Below are positions 1 to 8,536 of a stretch of DNA of 64,000 nt, in pieces. Source of the DNA: Bombella pluederhausensis (GTDB taxonomy: Bacteria > Pseudomonadota > Alphaproteobacteria > Acetobacterales > Acetobacteraceae); contig NZ_JANIDY010000001.1 in the NCBI RefSeq assembly GCF_026385525.1, forward strand, positions 248,001 to 312,000, written 5' to 3'. Under the pieces are notes generated by a model. The model saw nothing but the letters and a program-made list of their open reading frames with translations, made no database searches and had not been told where the DNA came from. Made by a program: the position numbers and the translations under genes. The number at the start of each line of letters is the position of its first letter. The first letter of the stretch is position 1.

Positions 1-2
1 GA

Positions 3-44
3 TTCCATGGTGGCGACCGGAACAGGGAGAAGGAAACATCATGA
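3..44 (+). CDS. ureB: Possible 3' end of urease beta subunit gene (partial)
   Basis: Only the last 13 codons of a reading frame lie in the window, entering from the left edge and ending at a TGA that overlaps the ureC start as ATGA. The visible residues begin [10 protein letters not shown]. UreB proteins often end in a YGF-N/H-G context shortly before a variable tail, so this fits a ureB end, and ureB normally sits directly before ureC. The fragment is too short for a firm family call. The assignment rests on position and on the coupled overlap, which is the same arrangement seen at every later junction of the operon. Confidence 0.4.
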   Translation, partial: FHGGDRNREKETS

Positions 45-1750
45 GTCGTCTGTCCCGTCATGATTACGCCCATCAGTACGGCCCCACGACTGGGGACCGC
101 CTGCGGCTTGCCGATACGGCCCTGATTGCTGAAATCGAAGAAGACCGGACTCTTTATGGAGAAGAAGTCTGCTTCGGTGGTGGCAAGACCATCCGGGACG
201 GCATGGGCCAGTCCCAGCACAGTCAGGCTGAAGGGGCGATGGATACGGTCATCACCAATGCGGTGATTTTCGACCATTGGGGAATCATCAAGGCTGATAT
301 TGGCATCCGTGCGGGTCGTATCGCTGCCATCGGCAAGGCCGGGAATCCGGACATTCAGCCGGGTGTGGACATCATCATCGGGCCGGGAACGGAGATCATC
401 GCTGCGGAAGGGCGCATCGTTACGCCGGGCGGAATCGACAGCCACATCCATTACATCTGCCCCCAGCAGGTCGAGGAGGCGCTTTCTGCCGGAATTACGA
501 CTTTCGTGGGTGGGGGAACGGGCCCTGCTACCGGGACTGCCGCCACAACCTGCACGCCGGGGCCGTGGCACATGGCCCGGATGCTTCAGGCGGCGGAGGG
601 CCTGCCCATCAATCTCGCTTTTGCAGGTAAGGGCAATGCCTCCCGTCCTGCGGCTCTGGAGGAGATGGTGCGCTCCGGGGCCTCCTGCCTGAAGCTGCAT
701 GAAGACTGGGGCAGCACGCCTTCTGCCATTGACTGCTGCCTGTCCGTTGCAGACCGGATGGATGTGCAGGTGATGATTCACACTGATACGCTCAATGAGA
801 GCGGCTTCGTGGAGGATACCATCGCGGCCTTCAAAGGGCGGACGATCCATGCGTTCCATACGGAAGGGGCCGGGGGCGGCCATGCACCGGACATCATCCG
901 GGTGGCAGGCCTGCCGAACGTGCTGCCATCCTCCACCAATCCGACCCGGCCTTACACGGTCAACACGCTGGATGAGCATCTGGACATGCTGATGGTCTGC
1001 CATCATCTCAATCCCCGTGTGCCGGAAGATATCGCTTTTGCCGAAAGCCGCATCCGTAAGGAGACCATCGCCGCAGAGGATATCCTTCATGACATGGGGG
1101 TGCTGGCCATGATGTCCTCGGACAGTCAGGCGATGGGCCGTGTGGGGGAAGTCCCTCTGCGGACATGGCAGACAGCTCACAAGATGAAATGCCAGCGAGG
1201 CCCTCTGGCCGGGGATGACGGGCGGGCGGATAATGCCCGCATTAAACGGTATCTGGCAAAATATACCATCAACCCTGCCATTGCTCATGGACTGTCGCAT
1301 GAGGTCGGTTCCATTGCCGTAGGGAAGCTGGCTGATCTGGTCGTGTGGGACCCGGCCTTCTTTGCTGTCAAGCCGGACCTTGTGGTGAAGGGCGGGATGA
1401 TCGTTTACGCCATGATGGGTGACCCCAACGCCTCCATTCCCACACCGCAGCCCGTGCATGGCCGGATGATGTTCGGAGCCTATGGCGAGGCTCTGGCGGC
1501 AATCTGCACGACCTTCGTGTCACAGGCCGCTCTGGAAGATGAGGTCGGCCGGAAACTGGGGCTGAAACGCCCCCTCTCTGCGGTACGGAATACACGGGGT
1601 GGCATTGGCAAGGCGGATATGGTCCATAACAGTGCCATGCCGCATATTGAAGTGGACCCGGAAACCTACGAAGTCCGGGTTGATGGTGAGCCGCTGACCT
1701 GTGAGCCTGCGGCTGTTCTCCCTATGGCGCAGAGGTATTTTCTGTTCTGA
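41..1750 (+). CDS. ureC: Urease alpha subunit (catalytic, nickel-binding)
   Basis: This is the catalytic subunit that hydrolyses urea to ammonia and carbamate in the cytoplasm. The 569-aa length matches the UreC family (about 567-572). The N-terminus has the usual [14 protein letters not shown]. Nickel ligands are visible as the HIH pair (H135, H137), the carbamylated lysine in CLKLHEDWG and the aspartate in [11 protein letters not shown]. The flap histidine lies in [17 protein letters not shown] ribosome site precedes the ATG. It overlaps ureE by one base (TGATG), so the two are probably translationally coupled. The active site looks intact and urease is expected to be functional if the upstream subunits are present. 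Confidence 0.98.
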   Translation: MSRLSRHDYAHQYGPTTGDRLRLADTALIAEIEEDRTLYGEEVCFGGGKTIRDGMGQSQHSQAEGAMDTVITNAVIFDHWGIIKADIGIRAGRIAAIGKAGNPDIQPGVDIIIGPGTEIIAAEGRIVTPGGIDSHIHYICPQQVEEALSAGITTFVGGGTGPATGTAATTCTPGPWHMARMLQAAEGLPINLAFAGKGNASRPAALEEMVRSGASCLKLHEDWGSTPSAIDCCLSVADRMDVQVMIHTDTLNESGFVEDTIAAFKGRTIHAFHTEGAGGGHAPDIIRVAGLPNVLPSSTNPTRPYTVNTLDEHLDMLMVCHHLNPRVPEDIAFAESRIRKETIAAEDILHDMGVLAMMSSDSQAMGRVGEVPLRTWQTAHKMKCQRGPLAGDDGRADNARIKRYLAKYTINPAIAHGLSHEVGSIAVGKLADLVVWDPAFFAVKPDLVVKGGMIVYAMMGDPNASIPTPQPVHGRMMFGAYGEALAAICTTFVSQAALEDEVGRKLGLKRPLSAVRNTRGGIGKADMVHNSAMPHIEVDPETYEVRVDGEPLTCEPAAVLPMAQRYFLF

Positions 1751-2301
1751 TGAAACATGTTGTCGATATCCTGCCAGCAGGTCGCTGGAACAAGGCAGAG
1801 GCTGCTGATGTTTTCGTGGCGGATTATGAAGGGCGGCACAGGCGGCGCATCGTCCTGTCCCTGAAAAGCGGGGAGCGTGTCCTGCTGGAGCTGAAAGAGA
1901 CCCGGCTGCTCAATGAAGGGGAAGGGCTGGTGCTGGATGATGGCCGCATCATCCGGGTGGAGGCTCTGCCGGAAGCCCTCATGGAAGTCACGGCTCATTC
2001 GGCCCTGCATCTGCTTCAGCTGGCATGGCATCTGGGCAACCGGCATTTGCCTGCCATGATAGAGGAAAAGCGGATTCTGGTGCGGCAGGATGCCGTGATC
2101 GCCGACATGCTCGCCGGGCTGGGGGCGCATGTGCATCTCTGCGAGGCGCCTTTCTCGCCAGAAAGCGGGGCCTATGCAGGGCGGGGCGGGCATGATCATG
2201 CTCACAGCCACAGCCACAGCCACAGCCACAGCCACAGCCACAGCCACAGCCACAGCCACAGCCACAGCCACAGCCACAGCCACAGCCACGAGGCCGGATG
2301 A
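1750..2301 (+). CDS. ureE: Urease accessory protein UreE with long His-Ser tail
   Basis: UreE is the nickel metallochaperone that delivers Ni to the UreDFG-apourease complex. The first roughly 145 residues match the UreE fold (N-terminal peptide-binding part, then the metal-binding part including GNRHLPAMIEEKRILV). The C-terminus is a histidine-rich nickel-binding tail: after GHDHAH come 14 consecutive His-Ser dipeptides encoded by a perfect CACAGC hexamer array, then HEAG. Histidine tails are known in UreE, but this one is unusually long and regular. Its stop overlaps the ureF start (ATGA). The repeat may vary in length between isolates without changing the frame. Confidence 0.96.
   Translation: MKHVVDILPAGRWNKAEAADVFVADYEGRHRRRIVLSLKSGERVLLELKETRLLNEGEGLVLDDGRIIRVEALPEALMEVTAHSALHLLQLAWHLGNRHLPAMIEEKRILVRQDAVIADMLAGLGAHVHLCEAPFSPESGAYAGRGGHDHAHSHSHSHSHSHSHSHSHSHSHSHSHSHSHEAG
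2203..2286 (+). repeat. Perfect hexanucleotide array (CACAGC)x14 inside ureE
   Basis: Fourteen uninterrupted copies of CACAGC encode the His-Ser tail of UreE, followed by one more CAC. The synonymous positions are identical in every copy, which suggests recent expansion by slippage rather than slow selection for histidine content. Because the unit is six bases, gains or losses keep the reading frame and change only the number of metal-binding histidines. Confidence 0.98.
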
Positions 2302-2969
2302 ACCGGGTGGAGGGCACGGGCTTTCTTCAGCTGCTCTCATGGGTGTCTCCGGCCTTTCCGACAGGCAATTACGCCTATAGTCACGGTCTGGAATGGGCCG
2401 TAGAGCAGGGCAGCCTGCATGATATGCAGTCCCTCTGCCTGTGGCTCACGGTCCTTCTGGAGCATGGTTCTTTGAAGAATGATCTGATCTTTCTGAAGGA
2501 AGCATGGGGCCATGCCGCTGATGAGACCGCTCTCATGGAGCTGGCAGCCCATGTTCTGGCCTGTGCGTCTTCACGGGAGCGGTATGAGGAAACGCTCTGG
2601 CAGGGGGAGGCCTTCCTGCGGGCAGCTACTGTCTGGCAGCCAGACTGCGAGAGACTGCGCCGGATGATGGCCTGTCCGCTGCCAGTGGCGCAGGGGCTGG
2701 TGTTCAGCCGGGGTGGTGTCGGGCGGGGTGAAGCCCTTCAGGCGGGGGCTTATGGTGCCGTGGCGGCTCTTGTGGCCGCCGTGGTGAAGCTGGTGCCTCT
2801 GGGGCAGACAGACGGGCTGCGTGTCCTGCATCATATGGAGCCTGTCATCCAGAAGGCTGTTCTGGAGACCGCAGATCGGACATTGGAGGATGTGGGCAGT
2901 GCCTGTTTTGCGGCCGATCTTGCTGCCATCCATCACGAAACACAGAGAACGAGGCTTTTTCGCACATGA
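2298..2969 (+). CDS. ureF: Urease accessory protein UreF
   Basis: UreF forms part of the UreDFG activation complex and gates GTP hydrolysis by UreG during nickel insertion. The 223-aa all-helical protein begins with [20 protein letters not shown], the family's LLQLASPALPVGGFSYS-type signature, followed by [30 protein letters not shown] segment near residue 165 matches the conserved alanine-rich helix of UreF. The start overlaps the ureE stop (ATGA) and its own stop overlaps the ureG start (ATGA). No irregularity is seen. Confidence 0.96.
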   Translation: MNRVEGTGFLQLLSWVSPAFPTGNYAYSHGLEWAVEQGSLHDMQSLCLWLTVLLEHGSLKNDLIFLKEAWGHAADETALMELAAHVLACASSRERYEETLWQGEAFLRAATVWQPDCERLRRMMACPLPVAQGLVFSRGGVGRGEALQAGAYGAVAALVAAVVKLVPLGQTDGLRVLHHMEPVIQKAVLETADRTLEDVGSACFAADLAAIHHETQRTRLFRT

Positions 2970-3604
2970 CGACATCATCTTCTGAGCATCTGGTAGCTGG
3001 ACGGCATGGCCCCTTGCGTGTGGGGATTGGCGGGCCGGTTGGTACGGGCAAGACGGCCCTTATGGATGCGCTCTGCCGCATTTTCCGTCAGTCTTACAGT
3101 GTGGCGGCTCTGACCAACGATATCTATACCCGTGAGGATGCCGAGTTCCTCACCCGTGCCGGGTCTCTCCCGCCAGAGCGGATCATGGGGATCGAGACCG
3201 GGGGATGCCCGCATACAGCCATTCGGGAAGATGCCAGCATCAATCTGGCGGGGATTGACACGCTGCGGGAGCGTTTTCCTGATCTGGACCTCGTTCTGGT
3301 GGAAAGTGGCGGGGACAATCTCGCTGCTACCTTCAGTCCGGAACTGGCAGACCTGACGATCTATGTCATTGACGTATCCGCCGGGGACAAGATTCCCCGC
3401 AAGGGCGGGCCGGGGATTACACGCAGCGATCTGCTGGTCATCAACAAGACGGACCTTGCCCCGCATGTCGGGGCCGATCTTGGTGTGATGGATCGGGACA
3501 GTCGCATGATGCGGGGCAGCCGTCCTTTCGTCTTCACCAATATCCGGGCAGGTGAAGGGGTGGAGGCTGTTGCCCGCTTCATCATAGAGCAGGGCGGGCT
3601 GTAA
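2966..3604 (+). CDS. ureG: Urease accessory GTPase UreG
   Basis: UreG is the SIMIBI-class GTPase that couples GTP hydrolysis to nickel insertion into urease. The Walker A loop [11 protein letters not shown] is near residue 20, the conserved metal-binding CPH motif lies in [15 protein letters not shown], then [14 protein letters not shown], and the guanine-specificity motif NKTD lies in [12 protein letters not shown]. The 212-aa length is typical. It is the last gene of the urease operon: a strong hairpin overlaps the stop codon. The next gene is on the other strand. Confidence 0.98.
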   Translation: MTTSSSEHLVAGRHGPLRVGIGGPVGTGKTALMDALCRIFRQSYSVAALTNDIYTREDAEFLTRAGSLPPERIMGIETGGCPHTAIREDASINLAGIDTLRERFPDLDLVLVESGGDNLAATFSPELADLTIYVIDVSAGDKIPRKGGPGITRSDLLVINKTDLAPHVGADLGVMDRDSRMMRGSRPFVFTNIRAGEGVEAVARFIIEQGGL

Positions 3605-3619
3605 CCCGCCCTGGTTTTT
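3590..3619 (+). terminator. Rho-independent terminator overlapping ureG stop
   Basis: A perfect 9-bp stem (CAGGGCGGG / CCCGCCCTG) encloses a 6-base loop that contains the ureG TAA stop, and GTTTTT follows. The U-tract abuts the stop codon of the convergent permease gene, so the whole gap between the two genes is terminator. Confidence 0.85.
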
Positions 3620-5235
3620 CAGGATTTCTTCAGGCCAGCACAGAGAGAGCAGACTGTGTCGTCCTGCTCTGGCAGGCACAGCATGTCGGGCCGTTCATAC
3701 TCGCCCTCGCAGGAGATGCAGCGGTGAAGGGTCGTGTTGGCCGTTCCATCGGGATGAAAGCGGGGTTCTTCAATACCGTCATCGTCCCGCAGGAGGTAGG
3801 TGCGCCCCCGTGTCAGCAGGGCCAGAAGGGGCGTGGCGATGCTGGCGACCAGAAAGGCGATGAGGGCGGAATAGGGCTGTAACCCGGCTCCCAATACGCC
3901 TTCATAGGCCAGAATGGAGATCACCGTGGCCAGCAGGAAGGCCCCCGTACCAACTGGATTAATGGCAGGGAGCATCGTCCGACGGAATTCCGGTTCCTTC
4001 GGGGAGAGACCAAGCAGATATTTGTTGAAGACGATATCCGCCGTGACGGTCATGATCCATGCAATGGCGCAGTCCGCATACAGGCTGAGAATGGCCTGAA
4101 GGATGGAGAACATGTTGCCTTCCATCAGGGCCAGAGCCAGCAGCAGGTTGATGACCAGAAAGACCAGCCGACCGGGGAAATGGCCTGTCAGCCGTGTATA
4201 GGCGCTCGTCCATGCCAGCGAGCCTGAATAGGCGTTCGTGATATTGATCTTGATCTGGCTGATGACGACCAGAATGACAGCCAGAATCATGGCAAGGGTG
4301 GGGGTGAAGATGGTCTGCAAGGCGGCAAGGAACTGATGGACCGGCTCGGCAGCCGTATGGGCACCAACCTGTTTGAGAATGAAGACCGCCAGAAACGCCC
4401 CGATGATCTGTTTCAAGGCACCCAGAATGACCCAGCCCGGCCCCGCCGCAATGACGCTGACCCACCATGACAGGCGGTTCTCTTTCGTCTTTGTGGGCAT
4501 GAAGCGCAGATAGTCGATCTGTTCACCAATCTGCGCCATGAGAGCGAGGGCTACGCCAGAAGAAAGCATGATGGCGGAAAGACTTAGAGCCTCATGACCG
4601 GAAAGACCGGGGAAGCTGAGGAAATGCGGCACGAGGGCAGGCTGTTTGTAAACGAGATAACTGACTGGCCCCAGCATGAGCAGCAGCCAGAGCGGTGTGG
4701 TCCAGACCTGCATTTTGGCCAGAGCCTTCATGCCATAAAGGACGAAGGGGAAGACCACGAGGGTGGAAAGCAGATACCCGGCCCAGAGGGGCATTCCCAG
4801 CCCAAGGGCCAGCCCCTGCGCCATGATGGAGCCTTCCAGTGCAAAGAGAATGCAGGTGAAGCTGGCAAAGACCAGTGAGGTCAGGATGGAGCCGCCATAG
4901 CCGAACCCGGCCCCACGAGAGATGAGATCAAGGTCGATATTATACCGGGCAGCATACCAGGCGAGCGGAAACCCGCTGATGAAAATGATGAAGGCCGCCA
5001 CCAGAATACCCAGAATGGCGTTCCATGTTCCATAAGAGAGGGCGATGGAAGCCCCTATGGAGAAATCAGCCAGATAGGCGATGCCGCCCAGAGCCGTGAT
5101 GGCTACCGTGGCGGATGACCAGCGGCGGTAATGACTGGGGGCGTAGCGGAGGGGGTAGTCATCATCGGTCTGACTGCCGGTTTGTCTGTCCATAGTCTGG
5201 GGAGAAGATGGTGTTGCTTGCGGGCCGGTGCTCAT
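3619..5235 (-). CDS. NCS1-family permease (cytosine/purine/allantoin type) with C-terminal Cys cluster
   Basis: A polytopic membrane protein of 538 aa with about 12 hydrophobic segments. It matches the NCS1 (purine-cytosine permease) family: an N-terminal region with SATVAITALGGIAYLADFS, the helix-rich core, and KINITNAYSGSLAWTS, which resembles the family's N-x-YS-G segment. NCS1 members import cytosine, allantoin, hydantoins or other nitrogenous compounds with cations. The extreme C-terminus is unusual: two CxxC pairs (CISC and CSLC) with a cysteine between them, suggesting a small metal-binding module. An AAGGAG site precedes the ATG. Its position facing urease suggests import of a urea-yielding compound, but the substrate is not shown by the sequence. 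Confidence 0.8.
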   Translation of the reverse strand: MSTGPQATPSSPQTMDRQTGSQTDDDYPLRYAPSHYRRWSSATVAITALGGIAYLADFSIGASIALSYGTWNAILGILVAAFIIFISGFPLAWYAARYNIDLDLISRGAGFGYGGSILTSLVFASFTCILFALEGSIMAQGLALGLGMPLWAGYLLSTLVVFPFVLYGMKALAKMQVWTTPLWLLLMLGPVSYLVYKQPALVPHFLSFPGLSGHEALSLSAIMLSSGVALALMAQIGEQIDYLRFMPTKTKENRLSWWVSVIAAGPGWVILGALKQIIGAFLAVFILKQVGAHTAAEPVHQFLAALQTIFTPTLAMILAVILVVISQIKINITNAYSGSLAWTSAYTRLTGHFPGRLVFLVINLLLALALMEGNMFSILQAILSLYADCAIAWIMTVTADIVFNKYLLGLSPKEPEFRRTMLPAINPVGTGAFLLATVISILAYEGVLGAGLQPYSALIAFLVASIATPLLALLTRGRTYLLRDDDGIEEPRFHPDGTANTTLHRCISCEGEYERPDMLCLPEQDDTVCSLCAGLKKS

Positions 5236-5350
5236 GGGCTTGTGTCTCCTTCATCATCTGAAGGGTAGCCTAGGACATTCATAACGAAACCGGAACAGTG
5301 AAAAACATATCGTGATGAGAGGGGGAGGGCATGGTCAGAGGCGGTATTCA

Positions 5351-5374
5351 TCATGTTACGTTTTTGTAACATGA
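5351..5374. promoter_or_regulatory. Perfect 9-bp inverted repeat, candidate operator
   Basis: TCATGTTAC and GTAACATGA are perfect reverse complements separated by six bases (GTTTTT). The site lies 116 bases upstream of the NCS1 permease start and about 150 bases upstream of the small hypothetical gene on the other strand, so it sits in a divergent promoter region. There is no U-tract after it, so it is not a terminator. The binding protein is unknown. Confidence 0.5.
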
Positions 5375-5525
5375 TGCTTCAGGTTAGTCTTTAATCCGCC
5401 ATTTCCTACAATCCAGCAGGGAAAGTGATCATGTTCCATGGTGATGCCAGTATGGAGGGGGGATGTGCGGGGCGGCCTGTTTTGGTAAAGTGCGCCTTGG
5501 CATAATTTTCACCCAGGAGGACGCC

Positions 5526-6041
5526 ATGGCTACAACTGCCAAAATCAGTATCACTCTTGATCGTTCCAAGATGCTGAACTTCAACTCATCCATGTATGGA
5601 CCTGAGTTTCTTGAGCGTATCTTGGAGGCTGTCCAGAAGGTTGCCCCTGAATCTTATCAGGTACAGGCCAATTTCGGCTCAGACATTGCCACGGTGGACG
5701 TCACCACAACGGAAGATGTGGAGGAGTTCCCCGATCTCGCACAGATTTATGAAGCCATCCGTCAGACCTTCAAGGAATGGAATCATGCTGTCCGTCAGAT
5801 TGACGAAGAAAAGCTGGAGGACCTTCCGTTCGGGAAGAACCAGACGCTGATGAAGACAGAGGAACATCGTGGTGAGGGTGATGCCTCCGACCGCTTCCTC
5901 ATTATTGACATCCATTACGACAATGAAGGTTTTGTCGTTTACGAGATCGAAAAGCTGGATCATGAGGGCAAGCCCATCCCCGGTACGCGGGAAGCTGTGT
6001 CTCTCGAATATCTAGAAGAAATTTTTACAGAAGCAAAATAA
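5526..6041 (+). CDS. Hypothetical protein, 171 aa
   Basis: A soluble acidic protein that I do not recognise. The frame is open from further upstream, but AGGAGG six bases before the ATG at 5526 fixes this start (MATTAKISITLDRSKML). It has no signal peptide or membrane segment. The second half alternates predicted strands (FLIIDIHYDN, GFVVYEIEKL) with charged turns, and the middle is rich in Glu, Asp and Lys. It stands alone between a divergent permease and a strong terminator, so it is probably monocistronic and well expressed. No catalytic motif is apparent. Confidence 0.8.
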   Translation: MATTAKISITLDRSKMLNFNSSMYGPEFLERILEAVQKVAPESYQVQANFGSDIATVDVTTTEDVEEFPDLAQIYEAIRQTFKEWNHAVRQIDEEKLEDLPFGKNQTLMKTEEHRGEGDASDRFLIIDIHYDNEGFVVYEIEKLDHEGKPIPGTREAVSLEYLEEIFTEAK

Positions 6042-6047
6042 GACGCA

Positions 6048-6104
6048 GGGGAGTCATCAGCGCCTTTTGGTGGGGTGCGATGACTCCCCATAATTATTTT
6101 TTGG
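6048..6104 (+). terminator. Rho-independent terminator after the 171-aa hypothetical gene
   Basis: An 11-bp perfect stem (GGGGAGTCATC / GATGACTCCCC) with a 20-base loop is followed by ATAATTATTTTTT. It begins seven bases after the stop codon and separates this gene from the downstream antiporter gene. Confidence 0.8.
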
Positions 6105-6119
6105 GGAAAAGGTCACGGA

Positions 6120-7343
6120 ATGTTGCAGTTTTTGTCTCATGGGCTGTCGCAGCTTTTTGCGCAGGTCCCGGAGCTGGCCTTTTTCCTGTCCATCGGCCTA
6201 GGGTTCTGGGTTGGGCGCATCAAGGTGGGTGTTTTTCAGCTTGGGGGCGTTGCGGGGTCACTGCTCGTTGCCGTGTTGCTGAGCCAGTTCGGCGTGACTG
6301 TCAGTTCCAGCCTGAAGACCGTTCTGTTTGTTCTGTTCATCTATGCTGTGGGGTATCGTAGCGGGCCGGGATTTTTCCGGTCGCTGGGGCGGCAGTCCCT
6401 GCGGGAGATTGCTCTGGCTGTCATTATGGCTGTCAGCGCCTTTGCGACAGTGGTCGGAATGGGGCGGCTGTTCCATCTGGATAAAGGTACGGCGGCCGGT
6501 CTGGCAGCAGGGGGGCTGACACAGTCCGCCATTATCGGTACGGCCAGCTCTGCGTTGGAGAAGCTGGGTCTGCCTCTGGCGCAGGTGCAACAGATGCAGG
6601 CGCATGTCGCTGTTGGCTATGCCGTGACCTATATTTTCGGTTCCATCGGGACCATCATTTTTTGTGCCACTATTCTGCCACTCGTTCTGCGCCGCAATAT
6701 GCGGGATGACGCCATGGCAGCCGGCGTTCTGCCGGAAGCGGTGGAAGGCGATAACCCTCCCGCTACGCCTGATGCGCCGCCTCAGCAGGCTGCTGTGCCT
6801 GTGGCGACTGACCTTGTTTATAATATGATAGGCGTGGCACTTGGGCTTGTGTTCGGGCTTGTGGTGGTCCGATTGGGCGGTGTGCCCATCACGCTGGGCA
6901 GTGGCGGTGGTGCTCTGCTTTCCGGCCTGTTGTTCGGCTGGTGGCATGGGCGTCATCCGAGTTACGGGGCCATGCCGTCCTCTGTCTGTTCTCTCTGGGG
7001 CAGTTTCGGGCTGGCGGGCTTTGTGGCTGTAACAGGCTTGCAGACAGGTGGGCAGGTTGTAGCCATTATTGCGCAGCATGGCATGATGCTGCTTCTGCTT
7101 GGCGTTGTGGTAACCCTTGTGCCGCTGATTGTGACAGCTCTTGTCGGTCGTTTTCTGCTGGGCTATCGCAATGTCGCTCTTTTTGCGGGGGCTCTGGCAG
7201 GGACCCGCAGTTCCAACCCTGCATTTGGCGAGGTTCTGGCTAAGGCGGGCCATAGCAGCCCGACTATTCCTTTTGCCATCACCTATGCCGTGGCTAATGT
7301 ATTGCTGACCCTGCTGGGTCCGCTCATTGTGGCTTTCGTGTAA
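6120..7343 (+). CDS. AspT/YidE-like antiporter, compact form lacking RCK_C domains
   Basis: An inner-membrane protein of 407 aa built from two related halves, matching the aspartate:alanine exchanger (AAEX, AspT/YidE/YbjL) family. Repeated signatures are visible: GGLTQSAIIGTASSALEKLG in the first half and GALAGTRSSNPAFGEVLAKA in the second. AspT exchanges aspartate for alanine. Classical members are about 540 aa and carry TrkA-C (RCK_C) domains in the central loop. Here that loop is only about 40 residues, rich in Pro and Ala (PPATPDAPPQQAA). It lies 15 bases before an asparaginase gene, suggesting uptake of the aspartate that enzyme releases (inference). Confidence 0.75.
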   Translation: MLQFLSHGLSQLFAQVPELAFFLSIGLGFWVGRIKVGVFQLGGVAGSLLVAVLLSQFGVTVSSSLKTVLFVLFIYAVGYRSGPGFFRSLGRQSLREIALAVIMAVSAFATVVGMGRLFHLDKGTAAGLAAGGLTQSAIIGTASSALEKLGLPLAQVQQMQAHVAVGYAVTYIFGSIGTIIFCATILPLVLRRNMRDDAMAAGVLPEAVEGDNPPATPDAPPQQAAVPVATDLVYNMIGVALGLVFGLVVVRLGGVPITLGSGGGALLSGLLFGWWHGRHPSYGAMPSSVCSLWGSFGLAGFVAVTGLQTGGQVVAIIAQHGMMLLLLGVVVTLVPLIVTALVGRFLLGYRNVALFAGALAGTRSSNPAFGEVLAKAGHSSPTIPFAITYAVANVLLTLLGPLIVAFV

Positions 7344-7358
7344 GAAAAGGCCTTATTC

Positions 7359-8495
7359 ATGACCATCCGACACACGCTGAACAATCTGAAATCTCGTACG
7401 GGAGCACAGCGCTGCCTGAAGACCGCCTGGTCTGCCCTCAAGGTGCTGCCTTTGGGGGCCGGGTTGATGGCCGCTCAGCCCGCTTCTGCTGAGGAAGGCA
7501 CAGCAACGGCTGATCTGCCTCGTGTGCTCATTCTGGCAACGGGGGGCACGATTGCTGGAAAGGCTGATCCCCGTTCGGCTATTGGATATGATGCCGGGTC
7601 CGCCACGGGGCAGCAGCTTGTAGAGGCCGTGCCCGGTGTGGACAGGCTTGCCCGCCTTCAGGTGGAACAGATTTCCAACATTCCGTCTCAGGATATGAAT
7701 CATAAGGTCTGGTTTCGTCTGGTGGACCGGATCAATGCGGCTTTTGCCCATCATGAGGCTGATGCGGTGGTCATCACCCATGGGACGGACACGATGGAAG
7801 AAACAGCTTTCTTTCTCGATACTGTCCTGCACCACGAGCAGCCTGTGGTTATGACGGGGTCCATGCGGCCGGGTTCGGCCATTAGTGCGGATGGCCCAGC
7901 CAATATTTATGAGGCCGTCAAGGTGGCGGCGCATCCGCAGTCCAGAGGGCGGGGTGTGTTGGTGGTGTTGAATGATACCATTCATGCAGCTCATTGGGTC
8001 AGTAAGGCGGATACAACGGCCTTGCAGACTTTTGTGTCTCGTAACGCTGGGCCGGTGGGAATTGTGGACCCTGCTGCCGTGCGCTTCTATGGTCCGGCTC
8101 GTGCTCGTCTTGCCCTGCCGCTCTCTGCCGGGACGGAGCTTCCTCCTGTGGATGTGATTTACGCTCACGCTGATATGGATGGCCGTCAGATCGATGAGGC
8201 CATTCGTGCTGGTGTGAAGGGGCTTGTGATTGCCGGGATGGGTGATGGCAATGTTTCGGCTCCAGCCATGCAGGCACTGGATCGGGCTGTGAAGGCCGGG
8301 CTGGTGGTCGTGCGTTCCAGCCATGTCGGGGACGGGTTCGTGAACCGTAATGTGGAAGTGGATGATGATGCCCATCATTTTGTGGCATCGTATGACCTGA
8401 ATCCGCAGAAGGCCCGTCTGCTGCTTCAGATTCTTCTGGCTGGTGGTGTGCAGGATGTGGCTGCCGTGCAGCAGGCTTTTGCCTTTGGCTATTGA
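7359..8495 (+). CDS. ansB: Type II (periplasmic) L-asparaginase
   Basis: Hydrolyses L-asparagine to aspartate and ammonia. The N-terminus carries a basic stretch, a hydrophobic core and an AQPASA-EEG cleavage site, so export to the periplasm is expected. Both family signatures are present: LILATGGTIAGK with the nucleophilic threonine, and ITHGTDTMEETAFFL with the second catalytic Thr-Asp pair. The substrate serine in NIPSQDM and the catalytic lysine in HWVSKADTT are also visible. The 378-aa precursor length fits the family. It is 15 bases downstream of the AspT-like antiporter, most likely in one transcript. Confidence 0.93.
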   Translation: MTIRHTLNNLKSRTGAQRCLKTAWSALKVLPLGAGLMAAQPASAEEGTATADLPRVLILATGGTIAGKADPRSAIGYDAGSATGQQLVEAVPGVDRLARLQVEQISNIPSQDMNHKVWFRLVDRINAAFAHHEADAVVITHGTDTMEETAFFLDTVLHHEQPVVMTGSMRPGSAISADGPANIYEAVKVAAHPQSRGRGVLVVLNDTIHAAHWVSKADTTALQTFVSRNAGPVGIVDPAAVRFYGPARARLALPLSAGTELPPVDVIYAHADMDGRQIDEAIRAGVKGLVIAGMGDGNVSAPAMQALDRAVKAGLVVVRSSHVGDGFVNRNVEVDDDAHHFVASYDLNPQKARLLLQILLAGGVQDVAAVQQAFAFGY

Positions 8496-8536
8496 GTGAT
8501 TGCGCCATCATGGCAGGTTGAGGGAAAGGGCTGGTC

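Noticed and set aside
2203-2289. CRISPR-like repeat array
   Set aside because: The units are contiguous six-base repeats without spacers and lie in frame inside ureE.
1666-2340. Valine/alanine-repeat frame antisense to ureE
   Set aside because: It arises from the CACAGC repeat read in reverse and has no independent support.
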